Source: Halopenitus malekzadehii
GTDB taxonomy: Archaea > Halobacteriota > Halobacteria > Halobacteriales > Haloferacaceae
Assembly (NCBI RefSeq): GCF_900108505.1
Contig: NZ_FNWU01000007.1
Location: forward strand, 1 to 64,000
Direction of reading: 5' to 3'
DNA: 64,000 nucleotides
Positions 40,728 to 50,535 of the stretch are shown in pieces (position 1 is the stretch's first letter; each line of letters opens with the position of its first letter). Below the pieces are notes generated by a model. The model searched no databases. It was not told the DNA's origin and saw nothing but the letters and a program-made list of their open reading frames with translations. Both the position numbers and the translations under genes were made by a program.

Positions 40728-43097
40728 ATGACAGAGAATCCGGACGCAGCGGGGGAGACGAGCGGGGGCGGGCAGCGACGGGAGCTGACCGCCCGCCTCG
40801 TCGTCCCCGAGATGGACTGTCCATCCTGCGCCCAGAAAGTCGACAAGAGCCTCCAGCGCGTCGACGGCGTCGTTGACGCCACGCTCCAGCCGACCACCGG
40901 TACGGCCAACGTCACGTACGACTCAGACCGCATCAGCGAGGCCGATGTGGTCGACGCAATCGAAGGCGCCGGCTACGAGGTCGTCAGAGAGTCGGATTCC
41001 GACCACGATGAGTCAGAGGATGCGGCCGGTGGCGCCGACATCGCGCCACCGTCGGAGGTCTGGACGAGTCCTCGCGCGAAGAAGACGTGGCTCGGCGCGG
41101 CGTTCGTCACGCTCGGCCTCCTCTTCGAGTTCCTCCTCACCGGGCAGAACGTCACGGTGGCGAGCGTCCTCGAGTACCCGCTCCACATCGCCGACGTCCT
41201 GTTCCTCGGCGCTGTCGCCGCCAGCGGCATCCCCGTCGTCCGCAGCGGGTACTACTCCGCGAAGAACCGAAGCCTCGACATCGACCTGCTGATGGGGACG
41301 GCGATCATCGCGGCGACCGGTATCGGCTACTTCGTCGAGGCGGCGACGCTGGCCGTCCTGTTCAGCATCGCCGAGCTGCTCGAGGATTACGCGATGGACA
41401 GGGCGCGGGACTCCCTGCGCGAGCTGATGGAACTCTCGCCCGACGAGGCCACCGTCGTGCGCGACGGCGAGGAAGTCACGGTGCCCGCCGACGAAGTGGA
41501 GGTGGGTGAGACCGTGGTCGTTCGCCCCGGTGACAAGATTCCGTTGGACGGCACGGTCGTCGAGGGCGAGAGCGCGGTCGACCAGTCGCCGATTACCGGC
41601 GAGAGCGTCCCCGTCGACAAGACCGCCGGCGACGAGGTGTACGCGGGCGCGATCAACGAGGAGGGCTACCTCGAAGTCGAAGTCACGTCGACGGCGGGCG
41701 ACTCGACGCTCTCGCGCATCATCGAGATGGTGCAGGGCGCACAGGCGAAGAAGACCGACACCGAGCAGTTCGTCGACCGCTTCTCGGGCTACTACACGCC
41801 GGTCGTGGTCGTGTTGGCAATCCTGACCGCCGCCATTCCACCGTTGGTCATCGCCGACCCCGTCTCGGTGGACGTGGCCGGGTACGGGTTCACCTTCGCC
41901 GGCGACTGGCAGACGTGGTTCATCCGCGGACTCACCCTGCTGGTGATTGCCTGCCCGTGCGCGTTCGTCATCTCGACGCCCGTCTCCGTGGTGTCGGGGA
42001 TCACCAGCGCCGCGAAGAACGGCGTGCTGATCAAGGGCGGCAACTACCTCGAAGCGATGGGCGAAGTCGATGCCGTCGCGCTCGACAAGACGGGGACGCT
42101 CACGAAGGGCGAACTCGCCGTCACCGACGTCGTCCCGGTCGGCGACACCACTGAGGACGATCTGCTCCGTCGCGCCGCCGGGCTGGAGCGGCGCAGTGAG
42201 CATCCCATCGCCGCAGCGATTCTCGCCCGTGCCGACGAGGCGGGCGTGGGCAACCTGCCCGACCCGACTGGCTTCGAGAGCCTCACCGGGAAGGGCATCC
42301 GCGGGGAGATCGACGGCGAGACGTACTACGCGGGCAAGCCCGCACTCTTCGAGGAGTTGGGCTTCGACCTCGCTCGGGCACGCCGCGAGACGGACGGCGG
42401 CGTCGTGGCGGAAGAGGCGGCCGAGTCCGACGACGGGGCGTTCGCCGAGGACGCGCTCGCCGCGCTGGAGCGGGAGGGCAAGACGGTCGTTATCGTCGGA
42501 ACGGAGTCGGAGTTGCTGGGTGCCATCGCCATCGCCGACGAGGTGCGCCCGGCCTCGAAGCGGGCCGTCCAGCGCCTGCAGGAGCTTGGTGTCGAGCGCG
42601 TCGTGATGCTGACGGGCGACAACGAGGGCACCGCCCGCGCCATCGCCGAGCAGGTCGGCGTCGACGAGTACCGCGCCGAACTCTTGCCGGAGGAGAAGGT
42701 CGACGCCGTCGAGGAGTTGCAGGCGGAGTACGGCGAGGTGGCGATGGTCGGCGATGGCATCAACGACGCGCCCGCGCTCGCCACCGCGGAGGTCGGTATT
42801 GCGATGGGAGCCGCCGGCACCGACACCGCGCTCGAGACCGCCGACATCGCGCTGATGGGCGACGACGTCGGGAAGCTGCCGTACCTCTACGAACTGTCGC
42901 ACACGGCCAACGGCGTCATCCGGCAGAACATCTGGACGAGCCTCGGCGTGAAGGCGCTGCTTGCCGTCGGCGTGCCGATTGGGCTCGTCAGCGTCGCCGT
43001 CGCTGTCGTCGTCGGCGACATGGGGATGAGTCTCGGCGTCACCGGGAACGCGATGCGGCTGTCACGGATCGAGCCCGACCGGTTCTCCGACACCTGA
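40728..43097 (+). CDS. zntA: P1B-2-type Zn/Cd/Pb-exporting ATPase
   Basis: 789 residues from the ATG at 40728. One HMA domain with EMDCPSCAQKVDKSL; a His/Asp/Glu stretch (DSDHDESEDAAGG) follows. Then TGES, transport motif CPC in VIACPCAFVISTPVSVVSG, DKTGTLTKGE, SEHPIAAAI, MLTGDNEGTARAI and GDGINDAPAL. The AFVISTP after CPC is typical of the Zn/Cd/Pb group rather than copper pumps (ALGLATP). Its own regulator lies directly upstream and a winged-helix gene converges from downstream. Confidence 0.93.
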   Translation: MTENPDAAGETSGGGQRRELTARLVVPEMDCPSCAQKVDKSLQRVDGVVDATLQPTTGTANVTYDSDRISEADVVDAIEGAGYEVVRESDSDHDESEDAAGGADIAPPSEVWTSPRAKKTWLGAAFVTLGLLFEFLLTGQNVTVASVLEYPLHIADVLFLGAVAASGIPVVRSGYYSAKNRSLDIDLLMGTAIIAATGIGYFVEAATLAVLFSIAELLEDYAMDRARDSLRELMELSPDEATVVRDGEEVTVPADEVEVGETVVVRPGDKIPLDGTVVEGESAVDQSPITGESVPVDKTAGDEVYAGAINEEGYLEVEVTSTAGDSTLSRIIEMVQGAQAKKTDTEQFVDRFSGYYTPVVVVLAILTAAIPPLVIADPVSVDVAGYGFTFAGDWQTWFIRGLTLLVIACPCAFVISTPVSVVSGITSAAKNGVLIKGGNYLEAMGEVDAVALDKTGTLTKGELAVTDVVPVGDTTEDDLLRRAAGLERRSEHPIAAAILARADEAGVGNLPDPTGFESLTGKGIRGEIDGETYYAGKPALFEELGFDLARARRETDGGVVAEEAAESDDGAFAEDALAALEREGKTVVIVGTESELLGAIAIADEVRPASKRAVQRLQELGVERVVMLTGDNEGTARAIAEQVGVDEYRAELLPEEKVDAVEELQAEYGEVAMVGDGINDAPALATAEVGIAMGAAGTDTALETADIALMGDDVGKLPYLYELSHTANGVIRQNIWTSLGVKALLAVGVPIGLVSVAVAVVVGDMGMSLGVTGNAMRLSRIEPDRFSDT

Positions 43098-43106
43098 CGG
43101 CCTCCT

Positions 43107-43547
43107 TCACTCTCCAAGTCTGCTGTACTCCCGGAGCTGTTCCCGGAGGCCGTCTTCCTCGACTGGAGGATCGAACTCTCCCTCGTTCTCTCGTGCCCAC
43201 TCCGTCAGCTCCCCGACGTCTTCGTCGAAGTGCCGGCGTAACGCTTTGATCGTGCGGTACCGCTCCGTGAGACCTGTGTGGTCGAGGTAGAGGCGGAGCT
43301 TTGCGCCCGCCTCGGTCAGGCGGTATGCGTGGGAGGTGCCGCGCCCCTCGATTTCTCGGCGCTCGTACAGTCCGAGTTCCTCGCCCTCCCGCAGGCGGGT
43401 CGAGACCGTCGACCGGCTGACCGTCGATTCCTCCACTAACCGTGTGAACTGGCTCCCGTTTGGTTCGATTTCACAGAGCAGTTCGACCGCGCCCTTGGCC
43501 TCGAGGTAGGCCGACAGGGGTGCGTCCGAGCCGTCTTCACCACTCAT
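43107..43547 (-). CDS. Winged-helix regulator (MarR/HxlR-like)
   Basis: 146 residues from the Met at 43547 (an upstream Met at 43568 is possible). KGAVELLCEIEPNGSQFTRLVEESTVSRSTVSTRLREGEELGLYERREI is the helix-turn-helix; GRGTSHAYRLTEAGAKLRLYLDHTG is the wing. One Cys only. Convergent with the Zn/Cd ATPase and next to the left end of a transposon. Target unknown. Confidence 0.77.
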   Translation of the reverse strand: MSGEDGSDAPLSAYLEAKGAVELLCEIEPNGSQFTRLVEESTVSRSTVSTRLREGEELGLYERREIEGRGTSHAYRLTEAGAKLRLYLDHTGLTERYRTIKALRRHFDEDVGELTEWARENEGEFDPPVEEDGLREQLREYSRLGE

Positions 43548-43587
43548 GGCACCAATAGTACAGTACATACTATACTAATACTTGGGG

Positions 43588-45747
43588 ATTGTGCCGCCGC
43601 TGAACGGTGCAGAGCGGATAGAATACCGACACGCGTTTACGCGTCCCTCCACTTCACAGGCATCAGTCACCGACGGGGTCTGCTTCCCGGAAACACGGAA
43701 ACGACACGCCCTCAGTTTAGTACAAATCATACCATTGATCGGCAAAATGATGCTCGCGAACGCGGCGGACGCGGCGACAGCCGACCCGAGGAGACACCGA
43801 GTCGTCACCGTCTCGAACCCTCCATAGATGCCGCTGGACGACTCCCTCCGAGACGCCGTGAACGACGTGCGGCTGCAGGCGGAGGAACTCTTCCCCGAAC
43901 ACGGCAATCTCACGTACGTCATCGGAAAGATCGTCCTCCCGACCCACCTCCTCGCGGACGGACACGACCACCAGACCAACACCCCCTTCGACTTCGAGGG
44001 GATGCTCAAACTGGCCATCTACAGGCGCGTGACCGGGATGAGTCAGGAGGCCATCTCCGACCAGCTCGAAAGCTGGCCCTACCTCCAGCAGCGGTTCGGC
44101 TTGGACGGTGCCCCGTCGCAGGAGACCATCTCCTACACGAAGCGACACCGGTTCGAGGATCTGGACACGCGCCATTTCCTGCGGGCGGTCGCCGACGAGT
44201 TTGCCGAGTTGACCGAGGAACACGACTCCACGTACAGCCCCGACCAGCCGCCAGACAGCGATCCGTCACCGGAGGAGGTCGCGGCGAGCGGCGAGCCGAT
44301 TCACCACTACGTGGATCGGCACGCCAAGCACGTCATCACCGGGGCGCAAAACGAGGTCTGGCCGGTGCTTGACACCGGCCGCGCCGACAACACCAAGCAC
44401 GCCGACAGGCGGGTGTGGGAACACCAGACCGCGATGAGCCTCTCGAAACGCGCGGGGACGCACAGCGTGTTCCGGACGTTCAACAAGTTCCGCCGGGACG
44501 CACTCCACCACGACACCCACCTGTACGCAGTCCAGATGCTCGGCCTCCCCGACGATCACGACTACGACCTCTCCGAGTACCCCGGAGCCCGCCTCCCCAC
44601 GCCCGACTGGCGAGACGTCGCCTCCTCTGTCACGAACCAGTTCAACGCCGCCGTCGACAGGCAGATGGCCAACATCGCGCCGACCGCGCTGTTCACAGAG
44701 CCGGTGGTGGCCGCCCTCGACACGACCCACGACCCGTTCAACGTCTCCCCGTGGAAGGACGAAGAGGACATCGAGCCGGAGGACGACCGGATCGCGGTCG
44801 GCAGAGACACGGGAAGGACGAAGGTGCCAAAGGACGACTACCCCGAGATGGTGAACGGCGGCGAGGACAGCCACACCTACCAGTACGAGTACGCGACGCT
44901 CACGGTCGTCGGTCGGAACGCACCCATCGTGCTGGCGGTCGAACCCGTCCGTCACGACTCGACGTGGGAAGGGGAGGAGGGGGAGACCGTCAGCTGGGCC
45001 GAAGTGGTCGACCGCTTGCTCACACAGGCGCGGAAGCACGTCGACATCCAGCTCGTGATGGCCGACCGGGCGTTCGACGGACACGCCGTCGGCCACGTCA
45101 TCGACCAGTACCACGGCGTGAACTACCTGATTCCCAAAAAGAAGAACGCGACCGTCGGGGGCGAGAACGTCGCCGACAAGTTGGGCGACGTGAAGGAAGA
45201 CATGACGCTGCGGAGTCGCGTCGAACGGGACGCGTCCCTGTACCTGACCTCGGACACCCCGTACGTGGACGTGGCGGACGACCCGACCGTGGGCGAGGAC
45301 GGCTACAGCCACGACGCGAGCTTTCTGTACGTGCCGGCGGAGGACGAGGACTGGGCCGTGGACGAGGACAACGAGTACGCCGTGTTCGTGACGAACGCGG
45401 ACGACGTGTCGCCGATGGAGGCCATCGGGCTCTCTGACGAGTACTCCAAGCGGTGGGACATCGAAATCGAGTACAAGATGGTCAAGCCGCTGCTGCCGTC
45501 GATCCGGTCGACGGACTACCGGATGCGGTTCTTCACGTTCGCGTACAGCCTGCTGCTGTACAATCTGTGGCGGATGGTGGATCACTCGCTGAAGACGTTG
45601 GTGTCGGAGGTGTACGACGAGTACGGCCGAGGGCCGCACGAGGAGCGGTTGGATCCGTTGCTGACGCTGGCCGACCTCCACATGACCGTGGTGGCGTTGA
45701 TGCTGTTGCCGGACGGGGTCGACCCGCCGTTCTGACGGGGGCAACTT
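43588..45747 (+). mobile_element. DDE insertion sequence with short imperfect terminal repeats
   Basis: The transposase gene at 43828-45735 is flanked by similar ends: TGCCGCCGCTGAACGG at about 43592-43607 and, in reverse complement, TGCCCCCGTCAGAACGG ending at about 45743. The right end would overlap the last codons and stop of the transposase. No target duplication is obvious. The 240 bp between the left end and the start codon hold no gene. Boundaries are tentative. Confidence 0.5.
43828..45735 (+). CDS. DDE transposase (IS4-like, 635 aa)
   Basis: 635 residues, intact. Likely DDE positions are VVAALDTTHDPF (about 303), VMADRAFDGH (about 411) and the Glu in YSKRWDIEIEYKMVKPLLPS (about 540), the Y-x2-R-W-x-I-E-x3-K box seen in IS4-like and ISH transposases. 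The long acidic N-terminus and an insert around 140-210 make it larger than most ISH transposases. No frameshift, so the element may be active. The ISfinder family cannot be fixed by reading alone. Confidence 0.82.
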   Translation: MPLDDSLRDAVNDVRLQAEELFPEHGNLTYVIGKIVLPTHLLADGHDHQTNTPFDFEGMLKLAIYRRVTGMSQEAISDQLESWPYLQQRFGLDGAPSQETISYTKRHRFEDLDTRHFLRAVADEFAELTEEHDSTYSPDQPPDSDPSPEEVAASGEPIHHYVDRHAKHVITGAQNEVWPVLDTGRADNTKHADRRVWEHQTAMSLSKRAGTHSVFRTFNKFRRDALHHDTHLYAVQMLGLPDDHDYDLSEYPGARLPTPDWRDVASSVTNQFNAAVDRQMANIAPTALFTEPVVAALDTTHDPFNVSPWKDEEDIEPEDDRIAVGRDTGRTKVPKDDYPEMVNGGEDSHTYQYEYATLTVVGRNAPIVLAVEPVRHDSTWEGEEGETVSWAEVVDRLLTQARKHVDIQLVMADRAFDGHAVGHVIDQYHGVNYLIPKKKNATVGGENVADKLGDVKEDMTLRSRVERDASLYLTSDTPYVDVADDPTVGEDGYSHDASFLYVPAEDEDWAVDEDNEYAVFVTNADDVSPMEAIGLSDEYSKRWDIEIEYKMVKPLLPSIRSTDYRMRFFTFAYSLLLYNLWRMVDHSLKTLVSEVYDEYGRGPHEERLDPLLTLADLHMTVVALMLLPDGVDPPF

Positions 45748-46127
45748 TCTAGTAATTATTCTGACCGATTAGCGACTCGTAGCTCTGCCACACTCCGTTT
45801 TCGCCGGTATTTATCGGAAAGAGTATGTTTTCGTCGGTGGTGGCCGGAGCAAGTCCCGACTGACCTCCCAAATACCGATTCACCCCCGATAATCGGTTGA
45901 TTCGGTTGGTAGCTACCCCTACTTTCCGAAACTATGGGGGAGTTGAGACTACAACGGTTTTAGAGGGACTGTGATGCGTGGTTTCGGACGAATAGATGAG
46001 CAGAAACTGATTCAGATCGCTTTCTGACCGAGCGTTATTGTTGGATAGTCAACTAAGCCAGCGTGTTTCCGAGACCGTGGGTAGTGTAGCCACTCAGACG
46101 CCATGCTACCACGGGTAGAGGGCCTTA

Positions 46128-46420
46128 CTATCCGATTCCGGTTTCCTTCTTCAGCAGCGTCAGCGTATTGTCGGCTGTTACGATCGGCGAATGTTCGTAC
46201 TCACCAGTCAACTGTACCTGCACGAGTAGATCGACCGCTCGCCAGATCGAGTACAGGAGACAGGCGAACGCGAAGTAGAAGAATCGCAGTCCAAAATGCT
46301 TCGAGGTCGTCGCACCCATGAACCGCTTGATCGACTTGTACCCACTCTCGATCTCCCATCTGTACCCGTACTCTGTGAGATGCCCGGTTCCCGTATTCGT
46401 CATGAACAGGGGCCCACATA
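46128..46420 (-). pseudogene. Transposase C-terminal remnant, second type
   Basis: The frame encodes YGYRWEIESGYKSIKRFMGATTSKHFGLRFFYFAFACLLYSIWRAVDLLVQ, ending LTLLKKETGIG. This is the last third of a DDE transposase (catalytic Glu and the Y/R/K box) that differs from the intact one at 43828. Upstream residues lose homology, so the N-terminal two thirds are lost. The gap 45748-46127 shows nothing else. Confidence 0.68.
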
Positions 46421-46656
46421 TCGCTCTACTCGCGGAAGTACTCACCAGCTGCCAAGAATACCGTGCGAGATATGTGGGTGAATTCATCAGTGGGGTCAGA
46501 CCATATTCTGCGACCATTTCAACGACTATGCCCTCTGGAATCACGAATCCATCTTGTTCTTCCACATTCAGTGAACTTATTACATACGTGAGGCTCTGAA
46601 GAGCGCTACCCTCGATTCACCACAGAGATAATATATGATTGCCTGAAAATAAGGCT

Positions 46657-48228
46657 ATGCGAAATGACGACCCAGATGAAGTTGGCAACACAGTCTACCA
46701 ACTTCTAACAAAATTCGACCACACATCACTTACTTATTTAATTGAAAATCTGTGTCAACTTCAAGGGCTAGTGACGGAAATGACAAAAGGAGACCCATCT
46801 ACAGGCGGAGACTTAGTCGTCCGTAACGTGCTCCCATACCCTCAGTCGATTATTATTTCAAATCAAATTGATACACGAGTTGATGAAGCGTCGCTGCAGG
46901 ACCTACTCGCAGAGTCTACACAGAACTACGAGACAAAGTATACTGTGGTCACTACACAGCAGCCTACTGAGAGTGCGCTTGCTTTTGCGAGCGACCACGA
47001 TATTGGGATAATTGGTGTTGGGGATCTTGTCGAAGTGGTTCTCACACAGGGTGCAATTGAGTTGGTTGTCGAGTATGCTAAGGAAGATGACCATATCGTA
47101 TCGACGCACGAAGACCTGCTTTTGGCGCTTGATGATGTTTCACAGGGATTTACTGACGAACAAGGTCCAGAAGAGACAGCCACTGGTGAAGAGTCGGCTA
47201 AACGCCCCCGAAATCGTCCGATTTCGGAGAATGACCGGCTAAGCCTTGGTCTGGTCGGCTATGATATGTACGCGCCAGATGGCACTGTCGAGGGAGTGCT
47301 GATTGCCGTCAAACTTACAGCCAAGGAAGAAACCGAGATCAACGCATCAGCGTTCTCGCTTACATTCGCTGACGGAACAACCGTAGAAACCATCAGTGAA
47401 GCAGAATCGCCGCTGGTCAGCAAACTAGAGGGTATACTTCAGCCGGAATGGGCGGTGGGAAGTGTGTCAATCGGTGAGAACGAAAGTCGCCGATATATCC
47501 TGTATGTACCTACTACTACTGAATCACCGCCAGAGACGCTTTCATTCAAGGATCTTCAGTTACCTATGCAGCCACCGATTAGTGCACAGACATTCCGAGG
47601 TCTTCCCGGCTCTGTCGTTGGTATTTTCAATGATATATTGGGAAGTTCACTAACAGAAGGGCACGAAGAGAGTTACGTCAGCTACGGACTCGACGACCAA
47701 ACGGGCCATACGAATCGAGAAGAACAGAGTATAATGGCTCAGAACGACATTCTCAGCATTTCGCTTATCGGATATAAATATGTAGAGGATGATGAATTCA
47801 AAGGCGTTCTTGTCGGTATCGAATTGAAATCAGAGGACTATAACTTGAGAGTGACACCCGACGACTTCGAATTTCACTCTGCCGACCAGTTCACGTATTC
47901 GGGGACAGGCCCATCGGGTGTTGACGTGACCGCAAGTATCGCAGATGAACTGCCGCAGAAGTGGCGAACAAGTAAGGCCAGTATCTCTGGTGGCGGACGA
48001 ATCAACTACTTGGTGCTCTTTCCGACGGAAGAGCGACCTGATTTTTCAAAGCTCAGCTATTCCAACGAGGTTTATGACCTGGTGAATATTCCAAATAGGG
48101 ATATGAAAGAAGCGACTGGCTACGAGTGGGACGATATGATCAGTCTTGAATTACCCCTCTCCGAGGAATCTCGAATGCAATACCACGGTGCATTGCCGGA
48201 AGCAGTCATAGACAACATACCCACATAG
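46657..48228 (+). CDS. Degenerate Mrr-like protein with two tandem beta-rich domains
   Basis: 523 residues from the ATG at 46657; an AT-rich element about 25-30 nt before it fits a leaderless start. Residues 10-130 follow the Mrr restriction-endonuclease fold: LTYLIENLC helix, GGDLVV with the catalytic Asp, and VVTTQQPTESALAFASDHDIGIIGVGDLV. The usual Q-x-K after the Asp is replaced by ISN, so cleavage is doubtful. Two copies of one domain follow (about 195-300 and 365-470): each starts LS-x-x-L-x-GY, continues F/VxGVLxxxxL, and ends W...SI...YxLxxPTxExP...LSY/F. I know no named family with this order. The DNA has lower GC than the metal island. Confidence 0.7.
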   Translation: MRNDDPDEVGNTVYQLLTKFDHTSLTYLIENLCQLQGLVTEMTKGDPSTGGDLVVRNVLPYPQSIIISNQIDTRVDEASLQDLLAESTQNYETKYTVVTTQQPTESALAFASDHDIGIIGVGDLVEVVLTQGAIELVVEYAKEDDHIVSTHEDLLLALDDVSQGFTDEQGPEETATGEESAKRPRNRPISENDRLSLGLVGYDMYAPDGTVEGVLIAVKLTAKEETEINASAFSLTFADGTTVETISEAESPLVSKLEGILQPEWAVGSVSIGENESRRYILYVPTTTESPPETLSFKDLQLPMQPPISAQTFRGLPGSVVGIFNDILGSSLTEGHEESYVSYGLDDQTGHTNREEQSIMAQNDILSISLIGYKYVEDDEFKGVLVGIELKSEDYNLRVTPDDFEFHSADQFTYSGTGPSGVDVTASIADELPQKWRTSKASISGGGRINYLVLFPTEERPDFSKLSYSNEVYDLVNIPNRDMKEATGYEWDDMISLELPLSEESRMQYHGALPEAVIDNIPT

Positions 48229-49019
48229 TTACGACGAGTCGCTCCCCACTTCTAAGACCGGTAGTGGGTATTCATCTATCGGTTTATGAAGTAACTGTTT
48301 GATTTCAGGGTCGTTCAGGGGAGATCAACTGACTGGTCTCTGGTATCGGTGTGTTATGGGTTGTTTCACCCCATATAAATTTTCACCTGTCTTTTCTCTT
48401 TGGTGTCCGTTAGGTCCAAGAAATGTGTATTCTGCGTAAACAATTCATATTCGCTGAATGAGAATCAACCCAGTTGCGAGATACGCGATGTGTATGCAGC
48501 ACGAGGTCACTCATTTTATTCATATCTGACAAATTATGTAGCAATAGCTACGCAGTCCTTCCTAGCGGGTGTTTCATACACAAAGTAGTGAATAGAATGT
48601 GTGGGTCAAATCTATCCTCAGAGATTCTGAGTAGTTGTGACAGTGCAATCACCCACTCTACTATTTTGATTTAGCACCAAAAATGCCAATAGTGGCCAGC
48701 GTATTTGTTGGAATGCCACTAATGGAGCGAGATAACTTCGACGAGACGGCTCCCGGTGAAATCGTTCCCACGACGACACCGAAGGGATGATGGGATACTT
48801 GAAGAACTCACCGGGAAAAAGCGTAATCGGTTCTATCGGGCGATCGAAGCCTTCAAAATAATCAACAAGCCGATCGACCAACTCTAGATATTTGACCTGA
48901 TCAGAGCGGGCCATATGCATTGAGAAGGCCGGCCTCAACTACTGTTGAGAAAGACTACGAAGACGGTTGATCGGTTGGACACCCAAATTCCCTTTAGTCA
49001 GCCCATCATACAGCCGGTA
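48229..49019. other. Gene-poor, AT-rich stretch
   Basis: No convincing gene. A minus-strand frame at 48618-48938 (with MARSDQVKYLELVDRLVDYFEGFDRPI) may be a fragment of a lost protein but I cannot place it. The GC content is lower than on either side. Confidence 0.4.
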
Positions 49020-49448
49020 ATGACAGAGATACCTAATTCACTACGCCTTCTCTATGAAACAACACTTGAAAAGCACGATGACAAGTACACGATTTCGATC
49101 CCGAAGGAGATAGTCGACGGAAGCTCACTTACCACTGATGATGTCTACCGAGTGGCGTTGCTCGCCTCAACAAACGGAGCTCAGGATGAAGCGGCCTCAG
49201 ACCTCGCGACCAACGACAGTGATCCGGATCGCCACGACACCGGGGCACCGCCGGTAGAAGAGGGAGAAGTACGGTCAGTGACCATTGATACGCTAGGTGA
49301 CCAAGGTGATGGAATCGCGAAAGTCGAACGAGGGTTCATCGTAATTGTTCCCGGGACTCAACCCGGCGATAAGGCTGACGTCGAGATCACGGACGTGAAG
49401 AATTCGGTCGCTTTCGCCGAGCCGGTGACCGAGCCCGAGGTTAGATAA
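49020..49448 (+). CDS. TRAM-domain protein
   Basis: 142 residues from the ATG at 49020. The C-terminal about 60 residues (EGEVRSVTIDTLGDQGDGIAKVERGFIVIVPGTQPGDKADVEI) are a complete TRAM beta-barrel, an RNA-binding module found in small archaeal proteins proposed to act like cold-shock RNA chaperones. The N-terminus LYETTLEKHDDKYTISIPKEIVDG resembles an AbrB-type swapped-hairpin strand pair. Stands alone upstream of the par cassette. Confidence 0.78.
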   Translation: MTEIPNSLRLLYETTLEKHDDKYTISIPKEIVDGSSLTTDDVYRVALLASTNGAQDEAASDLATNDSDPDRHDTGAPPVEEGEVRSVTIDTLGDQGDGIAKVERGFIVIVPGTQPGDKADVEITDVKNSVAFAEPVTEPEVR

Positions 49449-49528
49449 CGACATCGATCCCTACGACGCCCCCGAATTCACTAGTATCGACTGGTAAATG
49501 AATCCATTGTTTACTCCCAATATATACA

Positions 49529-49573
49529 TTCATTAGATATGTTCATTGTATGTATTCATTAGTTGTGTTCATT
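49529..49573 (+). repeat. Four TTCATT iterons at exact 13-bp spacing (parS/operator candidate)
   Basis: TTCATT occurs at 49529, 49542, 49555 and 49568, each exactly 13 bp after the last, inside two 25-bp direct repeats (49528-49552 and 49554-49578, 21 of 25 identical). Two reverse copies, AATGAA, follow at 49596 and 49613. All lie within about 130 bp of the ParA start. Arrays like this are centromere or operator sites of plasmid partition systems. Confidence 0.65.
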
Positions 49574-49659
49574 GATTGTTCTAGGCACACGATATAATGA
49601 ACAACAAAGATGAATGAATACACAGAACTTTAAAGATGAATTGGGTCTATTACGTGAGT

Positions 49660-50535
49660 ATGCTAGCGTACTCAACGTACAGTGAAGCTGGTGGGGTAGG
49701 CAAGACGACGACGGCCGCAAACTTGGCAGTGGCACACGCACGGGCTGGTCTGAGACCGCTCGTCGTGCCGCTTGATCCCCAAGATGGGGACCTATCCCGG
49801 TTATTCGGTGTCGACACTGACCGCACGGAATCTGTCGACAACCTTGTCCGGCATATGATTCGTCGACCAAGCGGAGATTTCGACGATCTCGTCCGGACCG
49901 TCGAAGGCGTCGATATCATTCCGGAACATAATATGCTCTCAGACCTCGCCGAGTATCTCCAGCGAGAGAAGGATCAGGCAGAGGCGATGGGAGAGGCATT
50001 CGGAATGCACGCACAGTTACTCCGCGTTCTCCGTGAAGCCGGTGTCCCTGACAAATATGATGTGCTCATTTGTGATCCGCCAGCGACAGAGGGACCCCAC
50101 CTCTACAATGCGATCCATGCCACTCGATCACTCATAATTCCCGTTGAACCGAGCGCGAAGGGGAGAGCTGCCGTTGAAGGCCTTGAATCGCTTGTTGCAG
50201 GTCTTGAGGATCAATTGGATGTCGAAGTTGGCGTTCTTGCTGCGGTCCCAATTGGATTCAAAAATACACGAGATCAGCGGACGATTCTGGATGAGATCGA
50301 CTATCCAATTCCAGAAGTTATCGGGGAGCGTGCGTCGTTGATGGAAGGCTGTTGGATGCAGCAGTGTTCGGCATTTGAGTACGTTCGCGAACACCGAGAC
50401 CGGCAGCGAGAGTACGAAATTGAGACGCTTGCACAATTCGACCGTATCGCGCGTCATATCGAACAGCAGGGAGGGATTGAAGCGCCGAATCCACCGGAAC
50501 CTGGAGACCTCGAACACGAGGTGCTATCCGTATGA
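49660..50535 (+). CDS. parA: ParA-family partition ATPase
   Basis: 291 residues from the Met at 49660; the frame opens at 49636. The deviant Walker A is SEAGGVGKTTTAANLA; VVPLDPQDGDL corresponds to the Walker A' Asp, and VLICDPPATEGPHLYNAI is Walker B. ParA ATPases position plasmid copies on the nucleoid. TTCATT iterons lie just upstream, and a small acidic partner overlaps its stop (ATGA at 50532-50535), the standard par operon. The usual Lys before GGVGKT is replaced by Ala, as in several haloarchaeal ParA proteins. Confidence 0.9.
   Translation: MLAYSTYSEAGGVGKTTTAANLAVAHARAGLRPLVVPLDPQDGDLSRLFGVDTDRTESVDNLVRHMIRRPSGDFDDLVRTVEGVDIIPEHNMLSDLAEYLQREKDQAEAMGEAFGMHAQLLRVLREAGVPDKYDVLICDPPATEGPHLYNAIHATRSLIIPVEPSAKGRAAVEGLESLVAGLEDQLDVEVGVLAAVPIGFKNTRDQRTILDEIDYPIPEVIGERASLMEGCWMQQCSAFEYVREHRDRQREYEIETLAQFDRIARHIEQQGGIEAPNPPEPGDLEHEVLSV

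Noticed and set aside
41013-42902. A 629-residue open frame on the minus strand opposite the Zn/Cd-type ATPase
   Set aside because: The plus strand encodes a complete P1B ATPase; in GC-rich DNA the antisense strand often stays open. The translated product is a run of Arg/Gly/Asp/Val without motifs.
44266-45744. A 492-residue minus-strand frame inside the insertion sequence
   Set aside because: It is antisense to the intact transposase and has no recognisable domain; its length comes from GC-rich codons.
48618-48938. A 106-residue minus-strand frame in an AT-rich gap
   Set aside because: No family resemblance and no promoter-like signal; the first half may be a relic but cannot be supported as a gene.
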